A stretch of 64,000 bases of DNA from positions 124,001-188,000 of the forward strand of contig NZ_BJYR01000001.1 in the NCBI RefSeq assembly GCF_007991615.1. The letters run 5' to 3'. This document shows, piece by piece, positions 54,348 to 64,000 of this stretch. How positions within the stretch are numbered: the stretch's first letter is position 1; every line of letters starts with the position of its first letter. The translations under genes were made by a program, and so were the position numbers. The DNA comes from Novosphingobium sediminis (GTDB taxonomy: Bacteria > Pseudomonadota > Alphaproteobacteria > Sphingomonadales > Sphingomonadaceae). The notes under the pieces were generated by a model. It was not told where the DNA came from, made no database searches, and saw only the letters and a program-made list of their open reading frames with translations.

Positions 54348-55583
54348 TCAGTTCCGCTCCAGCCGCACGGGCATCGCATTGAACCCATGCAGGAACGGGC
54401 TCGCCAACCGATCGGGCTTGCCGGCCATCACCGGCCGCAGCCCCCGCTCGACGATCTCGTCGATGACCGCGGCGATCTGCACTTCAGCCAGCCGCGCCCC
54501 GACGCAGCGGTGGATGCCGTGGCCGAAGCCGATATGCCGCCGCGCATTCTCGCGCGTCACGTCGAACTGCTCGGCATTCGGGAACACGCTCTCATCGCGG
54601 TTGCCCGAGATGTACCACATCACGATCTTCTCGCCCTCGCGGATATGCTGCCCGCCCACTTCGACATCGCGCGTGGCGGTGCGGCGCATGTGCGTCACCG
54701 GGGTCTGCCAGCGGATGATTTCCTGCGCGGCATTGGCCGAAAGCGTCGGATCGGCGCGCAATTTGTCGAGCTGTTCCGGATAGAGCGTCAGCGCCTCGAC
54801 CAGCCCAGCGATCGAATTGCGGGTCGTATCGTTCCCCGCCACGATCAGCAGTGCAATGTTCGCCAGCCGCTCCAGCGCCGGCAGGTTCCCCATCGCTTCC
54901 GAATGGACCATACGGCTCAGGAGGTCGTCCGTCGGCGGCAGCCCGCGCCGCGCATCAAGTTCGCGGTCGAAGCGCGCGAGCATCTCGCCCATCTGCTTCA
55001 TCCATTCGGCACGGTATTCCGGCGTCAGATTATCGGCTGAAACGCCGCTGCCATAGTCCGACCAGCGCTTGAGATCGCGCCATTCCTCGAACGGAAAATC
55101 GAACAGACTGCACAACATCCCCAAGGTCTGCGGGATGGCAAGCTGCTCCACCCAGTCGAACGTCTCACCAATTGGCAGCACATCGAACAGCATCTTCGCG
55201 CGCCCGCGCACCTGCGCTTCCAGCTTGATCATCTGCCCCGGGCTGAACGCTGGTGCGATCACCTTGCGCTGCGCGGTGTGGATCGGCGGATCCTGCGCGA
55301 TGAAGTTAGGGAACTCGGCTTCGTTGATCGATTCGGCGATCGTGATGTTGCCGAGCTTCCACGAAGAGGAAAACACATCCGGCATGAGCTCGATCTCCTG
55401 GATCGTCTCATGCGTTACCGCCGACCAGTACGCGCCAAACGGGCTTTCGGGACGCCAGCTGACCGGCATCTCCTTGCGCAGGACTGCGAACGGCTCGCGC
55501 CAGGTATCCTCGGTGTAGAGCGCATCCGCGCTAACGTCATATGGATTGATCGCCCGTTCGCGGGTGAGGGTCTGGCTCGCCAT
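54348..55583 (-). CDS. Cytochrome P450, CYP153-like
   Basis: 411 residues from the ATG at 55583 (AGGA upstream). I-helix: AGNDTTRNS (249-257). ExxR: EIIR (288-291) in EIIRWQTPVTHMRRTA. Heme loop: FGHGIHRCVGARLAE with C360. These stretches closely resemble CYP153 alkane/fatty-acid terminal hydroxylases, though the exact subfamily cannot be fixed here. No ferredoxin or reductase gene is adjacent, so electrons must come from elsewhere. The promoter carries a palindromic operator. Confidence 0.9.
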   Translation of the reverse strand: MASQTLTRERAINPYDVSADALYTEDTWREPFAVLRKEMPVSWRPESPFGAYWSAVTHETIQEIELMPDVFSSSWKLGNITIAESINEAEFPNFIAQDPPIHTAQRKVIAPAFSPGQMIKLEAQVRGRAKMLFDVLPIGETFDWVEQLAIPQTLGMLCSLFDFPFEEWRDLKRWSDYGSGVSADNLTPEYRAEWMKQMGEMLARFDRELDARRGLPPTDDLLSRMVHSEAMGNLPALERLANIALLIVAGNDTTRNSIAGLVEALTLYPEQLDKLRADPTLSANAAQEIIRWQTPVTHMRRTATRDVEVGGQHIREGEKIVMWYISGNRDESVFPNAEQFDVTRENARRHIGFGHGIHRCVGARLAEVQIAAVIDEIVERGLRPVMAGKPDRLASPFLHGFNAMPVRLERN

Positions 55584-55631
55584 GTCCTGCTCCGATGCGC
55601 CCGCTCGGCTTTCGGCGGGATCTTGGTGCCG

Positions 55632-55660
55632 AGTATGTTTAAGCGCTCGCTTAAAGTCCA
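55632..55660 (-). promoter_or_regulatory. Promoter of the P450-monooxygenase operon with TetR-type operator
   Basis: On the minus strand, -35 TGGACT (55655-55660) and -10 CATACT (55632-55637) are 17 bases apart. The palindrome TTTAAGCG-CT-CGCTTAAA (55638-55655, 8-base arms) fills the spacer, a typical place for a TetR-type repressor. No TetR gene lies in the window. Confidence 0.6.
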
Positions 55661-55721
55661 GCCCCCAAACCCAAGTCCCAAACACTGTGGACGAGGCCGC
55701 GCTACCGCACTAGAACGGACC

Positions 55722-57754
<2,033 letters not shown>

Positions 57755-57761
57755 TGTCCGG

Positions 57762-57793
57762 CTCCTCCCCGTTCCGAGAGGGATGGGGAGGAG
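57762..57793. terminator. Hairpin after thiC
   Basis: CTCCTCCCC (57762-57770) pairs with GGGGAGGAG (57785-57793), a 9-bp stem with a 14-base loop, between the converging thiC and YaiI-family genes. It has no U-tract and belongs to the same CT/AG-rich style as the hairpins at 5479 and 52988. Confidence 0.5.
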
Positions 57794-57829
57794 AACCGCC
57801 TGCGCCAAGCGGGCGGCGGCATCGCGAAA

Positions 57830-58303
57830 CTAACCTCGCTTCAGCCGCACCAGCGCTTCGTCGAGTGCCGAGAGAAATCGCGAGCGATCCGCCTTGGAAA
57901 ACGGCGCTGGCCCTCCGATCACGTCGCCGCCTGCGCGCAAGTCAGCCATGATGGCGCGGGTTGCGATCTGGCCGCCGATCGAATTGGCGGTGAAGGGCTT
58001 GCCATTGCCGGAAAGCACGACGGCGCCCGTTTTCAGGCAGCGATCCGCCAGCAGGATATCGGCTGTCACCACCACGCAGCGAGGGGATGCCTCAGCCGCG
58101 ATCCAGTCGTCGGCCGCATCGAAGCCGCCATCCACCACCACGCGCCGCACCAGCGGATGAACGGGTACGCGGAACGGTGAATTGCTCACCACCACGACAT
58201 GGATTTCATGCCGCCAGGCGACCTTGTAGACCTCGTCCTTAACCGGGCAGGCATCGCCATCGACGAGGATGCGGATGGGGCTCATGGCGGGCGGTGCGTT
58301 CAT
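57830..58303 (-). CDS. YaiI/YqxD-family (DUF188) protein
   Basis: 157 residues from the ATG at 58303; M at 58285 (MSPIRILVD) is the alternative. The family core is IRILVDGDACPVKDEVYKVA, followed by VSNSPFR, VDGGFDAADDWIA, VVTADILLADRCL and NGKPFTANSIG. The fold is PIN/NYN-like with conserved acidic residues, suggesting a nuclease, but the function is not established. It converges on thiC. Confidence 0.9.
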   Translation of the reverse strand: MNAPPAMSPIRILVDGDACPVKDEVYKVAWRHEIHVVVVSNSPFRVPVHPLVRRVVVDGGFDAADDWIAAEASPRCVVVTADILLADRCLKTGAVVLSGNGKPFTANSIGGQIATRAIMADLRAGGDVIGGPAPFSKADRSRFLSALDEALVRLKRG

Positions 58304-58440
58304 CCCGTGCCTGTGCCACAGCACTGCCGGTTGCGACAGGCTTGGCCTGCATTCAGACATGAAAAAGCCCTTGCGAAACGCCGCACAGCGCTGCGCAAGG
58401 GCCTGTTTTCAAAGACAGCCCGAAGAGCCGCCTCGTCAGA

Positions 58441-58731
58441 TCAGTTGGAGGCGACCTGAATGCCCATCGCCTTGGCTTCGGCCTTGGTGAATTCGACAGC
58501 CTGGTGGTTGAACGTGCCGGTCACGTAGCGACCGCGAACGTGGAGTTCGAACGGTGCCTTGCCGCCAAAGGCCGAACCGCGGATCACGCGCTCGCCGTTT
58601 GCGACCTGCGTGGTATAGACGTAGGTGACGCCTTCATGGGTGAACTTTGCGCCGGCATCTTCAGCCTGAGCAAGCGCCGGAACGGCGATTAGTGCAGCAG
58701 CGGCAGCGATCTGGAACGACTTGATAAACAT
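58441..58731 (-). CDS. Small exported protein of unknown function
   Basis: 96 residues from the ATG at 58731, with GGAG 8 bases upstream; the longer open frame upstream runs into the divergent gene. A signal peptide is clear (MFIKSFQIAAAAALIAVPALAQA, cleavage before ED; quoted as FQIAAAAALIAVPALAQA core). The mature 73 residues contain YVYTTQVANGERVIRGS and ELHVRGRYVTGTFN, suggesting a small beta-rich domain. I do not know the family. It is divergent from the cystatin-like lipoprotein across 62 bases. Confidence 0.7.
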   Translation of the reverse strand: MFIKSFQIAAAAALIAVPALAQAEDAGAKFTHEGVTYVYTTQVANGERVIRGSAFGGKAPFELHVRGRYVTGTFNHQAVEFTKAEAKAMGIQVASN

Positions 58732-58793
58732 GGCAAAATCTCCATTGAAACCGGAAGAATTTGCCTTCGAGCACCCCTGTTTTTCTGGTTGAG

Positions 58794-59198
58794 ATGTACA
58801 TGGTGCAGCGCACAATGAGCCGCAAATGTAATGATCGCGCGGCCACTTGCAAAACGTGCAATTGCTGGTTCGGAGTGCTGGCACTGGCGCTACCGGCAGC
58901 GCTCGCGGCTTGCGCGCCGATGCCTGCCGAGCGCTCGCCCGCGCCGATCGTGGCAGGCGGTTGGCAGGCTGCGGACCCCAAGGGGGAGGGAGTGCAGCCT
59001 GCAGCAGCCTATGCCGCGGAGCATCTTCCGCAGGGGACTGGGCAGCTGGCAGAAGTTACGTCGGCCGAGACGCAGGTCGTGGCGGGGACCAATCTGCGCA
59101 TGGTCCTGCGCATGACTGATGGCGCCCGGTGGAGGGTTACCGTCTGGCACCGGCTCGACGGTAGTTTCGAGCTCACCGATGCGCAGAAGACGCCTTGA
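58794..59198 (+). CDS. Cystatin-like lipoprotein
   Basis: 134 residues from the ATG at 58794; ATGs at 58800 and 58815 are other possible starts and no ribosome-binding site decides. A lipoprotein signal ends in the lipobox LAAC with C40. The mature part begins with the pair G55-G56 (VAGGWQ), has a helix-like AAYAAEHLP, the loop QVVAG (94-98), and a later VWHR hairpin. This order (N-terminal Gly, helix, QxVxG, aromatic second hairpin) is the layout of cystatins, inhibitors of papain-like cysteine proteases. A periplasmic or outer-membrane inhibitor is inferred; no target is visible. Confidence 0.65.
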   Translation: MYMVQRTMSRKCNDRAATCKTCNCWFGVLALALPAALAACAPMPAERSPAPIVAGGWQAADPKGEGVQPAAAYAAEHLPQGTGQLAEVTSAETQVVAGTNLRMVLRMTDGARWRVTVWHRLDGSFELTDAQKTP

Positions 59199-59201
59199 AA
59201 A

Positions 59202-59504
59202 TCAGCGCTTCTTGACGAATTCCGCGCGCAGGACGAGGCCCTTGATGCCATCGAAGCGGCAGTCGATTTCCTGAGCATCGCCGGTCAGTCGGATCGACTT
59301 GATGAGCGTGCCGCGCTTGAGCGTCTGGCCCGCGCCCTTGACCTCGAGGTCCTTGATCAGCGTGACCTGATCGCCATCGGCCAGCAGGTTGCCCACCGCA
59401 TCGCGCACCTCAACCGTGCCCTCCGCTGCGCGCTTCGCTGCCAGTTCGGACGCCGGCATCCACTCGCCGCTGTCCTCGTCGAACACATAGTCTTCATCGC
59501 TCAT
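59202..59504 (-). CDS. PhnA/YjdM-domain protein lacking the zinc ribbon
   Basis: 100 residues from the ATG at 59504. The C-terminal 75 residues match the PhnA/YjdM domain (VRDAVGNLLADGDQVTLIKDLEVKGAG and GTLIKSIRL-type text, ending in LVLRAEFVKKR). The N-terminal zinc ribbon of full-length YjdM is replaced by an acidic segment (SDEDYVFDEDSGEW). The function is unknown. The start overlaps the stop of the DoxX-like gene as ATGA. Confidence 0.8.
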   Translation of the reverse strand: MSDEDYVFDEDSGEWMPASELAAKRAAEGTVEVRDAVGNLLADGDQVTLIKDLEVKGAGQTLKRGTLIKSIRLTGDAQEIDCRFDGIKGLVLRAEFVKKR

Positions 59505-59902
59505 GCCTTGCCCCTTGCCCGAAAGGGCAGGGCATCCGCAACCCATAAGGCCAGCCACACGAGGATTGGCTGCAGAAACATACGCGGGACATGGTAGCCG
59601 AGGCCGAGCCCATGATCGGGCCGCGCCATGTCGCGGATGAAGTGCACGATGTTTGCCGGGAACACGCAGACGGCGTAAGCGGCAAGCCCCCAGCCTGCTG
59701 CGCGGCGTAGCGCGGGGGACCACGGTTGCAGCAGGCCGGCAGCACCCGCCAACTCGGCAACGCCCGTCAGCGCGATCACCAGTTCAGGCTGCGGCACCCA
59801 TGTCGGCATGATGCCGAGGAACGGGCGCGGCAGGAGCAGATGCAGCGCACCGGCCAGAGCGTAGAGCAGGGCCAGAACCCAGCGGGTCACGGCCTTTGCC
59901 AT
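59501..59902 (-). CDS. DoxX-like small membrane protein
   Basis: 133 residues with about four membrane segments. The features VLALLYALAGALHLLLP, LTGVAELAGAAGLL and GLAAYAVCVFPANIVHF fit the DoxX/DUF-type membrane proteins. No catalytic residue can be named. The start is 3 bases after the dapD stop, and the end overlaps the PhnA-like gene. Confidence 0.82.
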   Translation of the reverse strand: MAKAVTRWVLALLYALAGALHLLLPRPFLGIMPTWVPQPELVIALTGVAELAGAAGLLQPWSPALRRAAGWGLAAYAVCVFPANIVHFIRDMARPDHGLGLGYHVPRMFLQPILVWLALWVADALPFRARGKA

Positions 59903-59905
59903 GGC

Positions 59906-60742
59906 TCAGTCGCGGAGCAGTTCGTTGATTCCGGTCTTGCTCCGGGTCTGCGCATCCACAGTCTTCACGATCACCGCGCAATAGAGCGAGGGGCCGGGTG
60001 TGCCGTCGGGGAGGGGCTTGCCCGGCATCGCGCCCGGCACGACCACGGCGTAGGGCGGCACGCGGCCCATGTGGACTTCGCCCGTCGCGCGGTCGACGAT
60101 CTTGGTCGAAGCGCCGAGGTAGACGCCCATCGAAAGAACCGCGCCTTCGCCGACGATCACGCCCTCGGCCACTTCCGAACGCGCGCCGATGAAGCAGCCG
60201 TCCTCGATGATGACCGGACCAGCCTGGAGCGGTTCGAGCACGCCGCCGATGCCGGCGCCGCCTGAAATGTGCACGTTCTTGCCGATCTGCGCGCACGAGC
60301 CGACCGTCGCCCAAGTATCGACCATCGTGCCTTCATCGACATAGGCGCCGATGTTCACGAAGCTCGGCATCAGCACCACGCCCTTGGCGATATGCGCGCC
60401 GTGGCGGGTAACGGCGCCCGGGACAACGCGGAAACCTGCCTCGCGGAAGCGGTTTTCGCCCCAGCCTTCAAACTTCGAGGGAACCTTGTCGTAAGCCGGT
60501 GCGCCGCCCGCGCCGTGCTCGATCACAGCGTTATCGTTCAGGCGGAACGAGAGCAGTACGGCCTTCTTGAGCCACTGGTTCACGGTCCACTCGCCGTCCA
60601 CCTTCTCCGCCACGCGCACCTTGCCGCCGTCGAGCATCTCGAGCGCGGCCTCGACCACTTCGCGCACTGCGGCGCTGGCGGGCGTGACGTTGGCGCGGTC
60701 TTCCCACGCTGCTTCGATGGCGGCCTGCAGATCTGCGGTCAT
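59906..60742 (-). CDS. dapD: Tetrahydrodipicolinate N-succinyltransferase
   Basis: 278 residues from the ATG at 60742 (GGAGAG 8 bases upstream); the open frame continues upstream without meaning. The left-handed beta-helix hexapeptide repeats are seen from about 105 to 220 ([39 protein letters not shown] text, in short [17 protein letters not shown]). It succinylates tetrahydrodipicolinate in lysine/meso-DAP synthesis. The C-terminal [10 protein letters not shown] is typical. It follows the HAD gene after 34 bases. Confidence 0.96.
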   Translation of the reverse strand: MTADLQAAIEAAWEDRANVTPASAAVREVVEAALEMLDGGKVRVAEKVDGEWTVNQWLKKAVLLSFRLNDNAVIEHGAGGAPAYDKVPSKFEGWGENRFREAGFRVVPGAVTRHGAHIAKGVVLMPSFVNIGAYVDEGTMVDTWATVGSCAQIGKNVHISGGAGIGGVLEPLQAGPVIIEDGCFIGARSEVAEGVIVGEGAVLSMGVYLGASTKIVDRATGEVHMGRVPPYAVVVPGAMPGKPLPDGTPGPSLYCAVIVKTVDAQTRSKTGINELLRD

Positions 60743-60776
60743 GGCTATGGCTCTCCGGGAAATCAGAGCGCGGGGC

Positions 60777-61466
60777 CTAACGGAGCGCGGCGCTGCCTGC
60801 AAGCTCTCCGGATAGCATTTCAAGCCACTGCGGCAGATCGTCGATGACGAGATCGATCGCGGCATCATCCTTGGCACGGTCGCCCCATTCGCTGGCGCAA
60901 TCGATCCACACGGTCTGCATGCCAAGCGCCTTGGCTGGCGGGAGGTTGCGTGCCGAATCCTCCACGAACACTGCGCGTTCCGGATCGAAACCGAATTCCG
61001 CGATCAGGCCGTGATAGGCGGAAGGCTCGGGCTTGGGCTTGTAGTCCATCGCAATAACGTCCCACATGCCTTCGAAACAGCCATCGAGGCCAAGTGCGGT
61101 GAGTACCCGCTCGGCATAGGGGCGGTCGCCGTTGGTGAAGATCAGCCGCCGGCCGGGCAGGGCCATGATCCGCTCGGCAAGGCGAGGGGCCTCGGCCAGC
61201 ACGGTCATGTCGACATCGTGGACGAAATCCAGAAACTCGCGCGGATCGATTGCGTGGTAGTGCATTAGGCCCGCAAGCGTGGTGCCGTGATCGTGGAAGT
61301 ACATCTTCTGGATGCGCTTTGCTTCGATCGGATCGCAGCCGAGCAGATTGGCGATGAACTGCCCCATCCGCTGATCGATCTGGCCAAACAGGCCGCAGGC
61401 CGGCGGATAAAGCGTGTAGTCGAGATCGAAGATCCAGCAATCGACGCGGGCAGGATCAAAAGCCAA
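60777..61466 (-). CDS. HAD-family pyrimidine 5'-nucleotidase
   Basis: 229 residues. HAD motif I is D14-L-D16 in [10 protein letters not shown], motif II is [13 protein letters not shown], motif III is the Lys in [10 protein letters not shown], and motif IV is [10 protein letters not shown]. This is the SDT1/YjjG-like group that dephosphorylates pyrimidine nucleotides. It lies upstream of dapD on the same strand and is divergent from rnhB. Confidence 0.9.
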   Translation of the reverse strand: MAFDPARVDCWIFDLDYTLYPPACGLFGQIDQRMGQFIANLLGCDPIEAKRIQKMYFHDHGTTLAGLMHYHAIDPREFLDFVHDVDMTVLAEAPRLAERIMALPGRRLIFTNGDRPYAERVLTALGLDGCFEGMWDVIAMDYKPKPEPSAYHGLIAEFGFDPERAVFVEDSARNLPPAKALGMQTVWIDCASEWGDRAKDDAAIDLVIDDLPQWLEMLSGELAGSAALR

Positions 61467-61522
61467 GGGACAAGCTCCCGCTCAACTTGAGCTTGCTTGC
61501 CATTTCGGAGATGAGGGCGGCC

Positions 61523-62203
61523 ATGGCGAAACGCGTAGAAGCTGATCTTTTCATGGCAGGCACCATGCCAGCGAACGGGAGGCCTGTCAGCGCCGGAAAC
61601 GGATCACCTCTGCAATCCGGGTTGATTGTGGGCGTGGACGAGGCGGGGCGAGGGCCGCTGGCTGGGCCGGTGGTCGCTGCCGCAGTGGTCCTTGGCCCGC
61701 AGCCGCCGAAAGGCCTCGCCGATTCCAAGGTGCTCAGCGGCGCGCGCCGGGCGAGGCTGGAGCCGCTGATCCGCGAGACATGCCACTGGGCGCTTGGCGT
61801 GGCCGAAGTCGAAGAGATCGACCGCCTCAACATCTTTGCGGCTACCATGCTGGCGATGACCCGCGCGGTGGCGGCGCTGGAGCACCAGCTTGGGGAAAGC
61901 GCGATCGGCATGGCGCTCATCGATGGCAACATGACGCCGGCAAAGCGCTGCGCGGAATGGCGCTGGCAGGCCCGCGCCATCGTGAAAGGCGATGCCACCG
62001 AACCCTGTATCTCCGCCGCCTCGATCCTCGCCAAGGAGCACCGCGACCGGCTGATGCGGGCAGCGGCAACGGACTTCCCGCACTATGGCTGGGAGCGCAA
62101 CGCGGGCTATGGCACGGCTGAGCACATGGCGGCGCTGCGCCAGCACGGCGCCAGCCCCCACCATCGGCGCAGCTTCGCGCCGGTTGCAGCCGTTCTTGGC
62201 TGA
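61523..62203 (+). CDS. rnhB: Ribonuclease HII
   Basis: 226 residues from the ATG at 61523 (GAGGG 5 bases upstream); starts at 61487 and 61511 have poor spacing. The catalytic acidic pair is D39-E40 in [18 protein letters not shown]. Other motifs are [15 protein letters not shown] and [11 protein letters not shown]. It cuts RNA at ribonucleotides in DNA. The GANTC array of the ccrM promoter begins 27 bases after its stop. Confidence 0.95.
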   Translation: MAKRVEADLFMAGTMPANGRPVSAGNGSPLQSGLIVGVDEAGRGPLAGPVVAAAVVLGPQPPKGLADSKVLSGARRARLEPLIRETCHWALGVAEVEEIDRLNIFAATMLAMTRAVAALEHQLGESAIGMALIDGNMTPAKRCAEWRWQARAIVKGDATEPCISAASILAKEHRDRLMRAAATDFPHYGWERNAGYGTAEHMAALRQHGASPHHRRSFAPVAAVLG

Positions 62204-62229
62204 GGGCGCCGAAAACTTTTTTCGCCGGT

Positions 62230-63573
<1,344 letters not shown>

Positions 63574-63574
63574 C

Positions 63575-63691
63575 GTGTTCCCGCTGCTGGGCCTGATGCC
63601 CGATCCGCTGGTGCTGCGCTGCCATGCGCGCTGGACCAAGGCCGTGCTTCTGCACGCCATGCGTCTCGCCGCACGCCGCCGCGTGGGCTAA
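63575..63691 (+). CDS. Possible 38-residue protein downstream of ccrM
   Basis: A GTG one base after the ccrM stop opens a 38-codon frame (MFPLLGLMPDPLVL, then an Arg/His-rich helix) ending at TAA 63691, nine bases before folP. Position and spacing fit a coupled small gene. There is no homology evidence, so it may be chance. Confidence 0.3.
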   Translation: MFPLLGLMPDPLVLRCHARWTKAVLLHAMRLAARRRVG

Positions 63692-63700
63692 GGTTCGGCC

Positions 63701-64000
63701 ATGGCGCAGAAGATCTACATCCGTCCGATCGGCCTTGCCGATAGCCCGCAAAGCGAGGAGGGCGGGGCGATCCGCCTGGCCGGGGGACTGGTCTACGCCT
63801 CACGTTTCGCGCTGATCGTGCGCGAAGGCGCCAAGGTTGTTTCGCGCCGCCGCTTTGCTGCTGACGAAGCAAACGCCGTGCTGGATGCGCTACCCGATGC
63901 GGTCGCGGCCGAAGCGCAGACGCAATGGGCCAATCTCAAGGCCCAGCACGGGCCGCTGACATGCGGCGCGCGCACGGTGCGGCTCGATCAGCCGCAAGTC
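63701..64000 (+). CDS. folP: Dihydropteroate synthase, N-terminal part (cut by window)
   Basis: One hundred codons are present from the ATG at 63701 (AAGG about 6 bases upstream) to the window edge. The segment begins MAQKIYIRPIGLADSP and reaches VRLDQPQV, the point where dihydropteroate synthases normally continue with the MGILNVTPDSFSDGG catalytic start. This long N-terminal extension is typical of sphingomonad FolP. The catalytic barrel itself is outside the window, so the call rests on the extension and its end. It is on the same strand as ccrM. Confidence 0.72.
   Translation, partial: MAQKIYIRPIGLADSPQSEEGGAIRLAGGLVYASRFALIVREGAKVVSRRRFAADEANAVLDALPDAVAAEAQTQWANLKAQHGPLTCGARTVRLDQPQV

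Overview
The window is G+C-rich, densely coded chromosomal DNA with many ATGA and stop/start overlaps. Gene content and protein style point to an alphaproteobacterium of the order Sphingomonadales, probably Novosphingobium-like: a CcrM-type GANTC methyltransferase, an ALAS-type HemA, crtY/crtI/crtB plus a CrtD-like desaturase, a large TonB-dependent receptor, a CYP153-like P450 and the carboxynorspermidine route to polyamines. This placement is inferred from gene families, not from a marker gene. I saw no rRNA, tRNA, insertion sequence, prophage or CRISPR array.

Layout. 1-3.7 kb, minus strand: a cut PA0069-type radical SAM gene, then a UDG-like protein, a lytic transglycosylase and MoaB in one overlapping unit. 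3.8-11.6 kb, plus: ETF-QO, ispE, an N-formylglutamate amidohydrolase-like gene, ilvD, the NAD(P)HX repair enzyme and an RlmD-like RNA methyltransferase. 11.6-13.6 kb, minus: two tandem MAPEG proteins and a PLP dehydratase. 13.6-19.1 kb, plus: a polyamine cluster (carboxynorspermidine synthase, small membrane protein, carboxynorspermidine decarboxylase, serine hydrolase, ornithine decarboxylase with a structured speF-type leader). 19.2-25.5 kb, minus: TonB receptor with a Fur-like box, hemA, a degenerate metallo-beta-lactamase-fold protein and murI. 25.6-31.2 kb, plus: plsY, dprA, a secreted protein and topA. 31.2-35.2 kb, minus: a spermidine-synthase-like protein, a DUF4239 protein and the lepB-rnc-era unit. 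35.3-40.1 kb, plus: pgi, gor, an SDR and an NAD-dependent epimerase.

40.1-51 kb holds a cytochrome b/molybdoenzyme pair, a P450/ATP-grasp pair, a membrane protein/crtD pair and crtY-crtI-LOG-crtB. 51.4-55.6 kb holds two flavin monooxygenases and a CYP153-like P450 with a palindromic operator in its promoter. thiC follows, with a clear TPP riboswitch. The right end carries a YaiI-family gene, a divergent pair of small exported proteins (one a cystatin-like lipoprotein), a PhnA-like/DoxX-like pair, dapD, a HAD nucleotidase, rnhB, ccrM and the start of folP.

The most interesting signals are regulatory. Eight GANTC sites are packed into about 150 bp in front of ccrM, the gene for the GANTC methyltransferase. 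A pseudoknot-capable leader would bury the Shine-Dalgarno sequence of ornithine decarboxylase. Other intergenic hairpins also contain Shine-Dalgarno sequences. A TGT-N12-ACA (PpsR/CrtJ-type) site lies between a P450 and the crtD unit. Coordinates and motifs were read by eye. No homology search or folding program was run.
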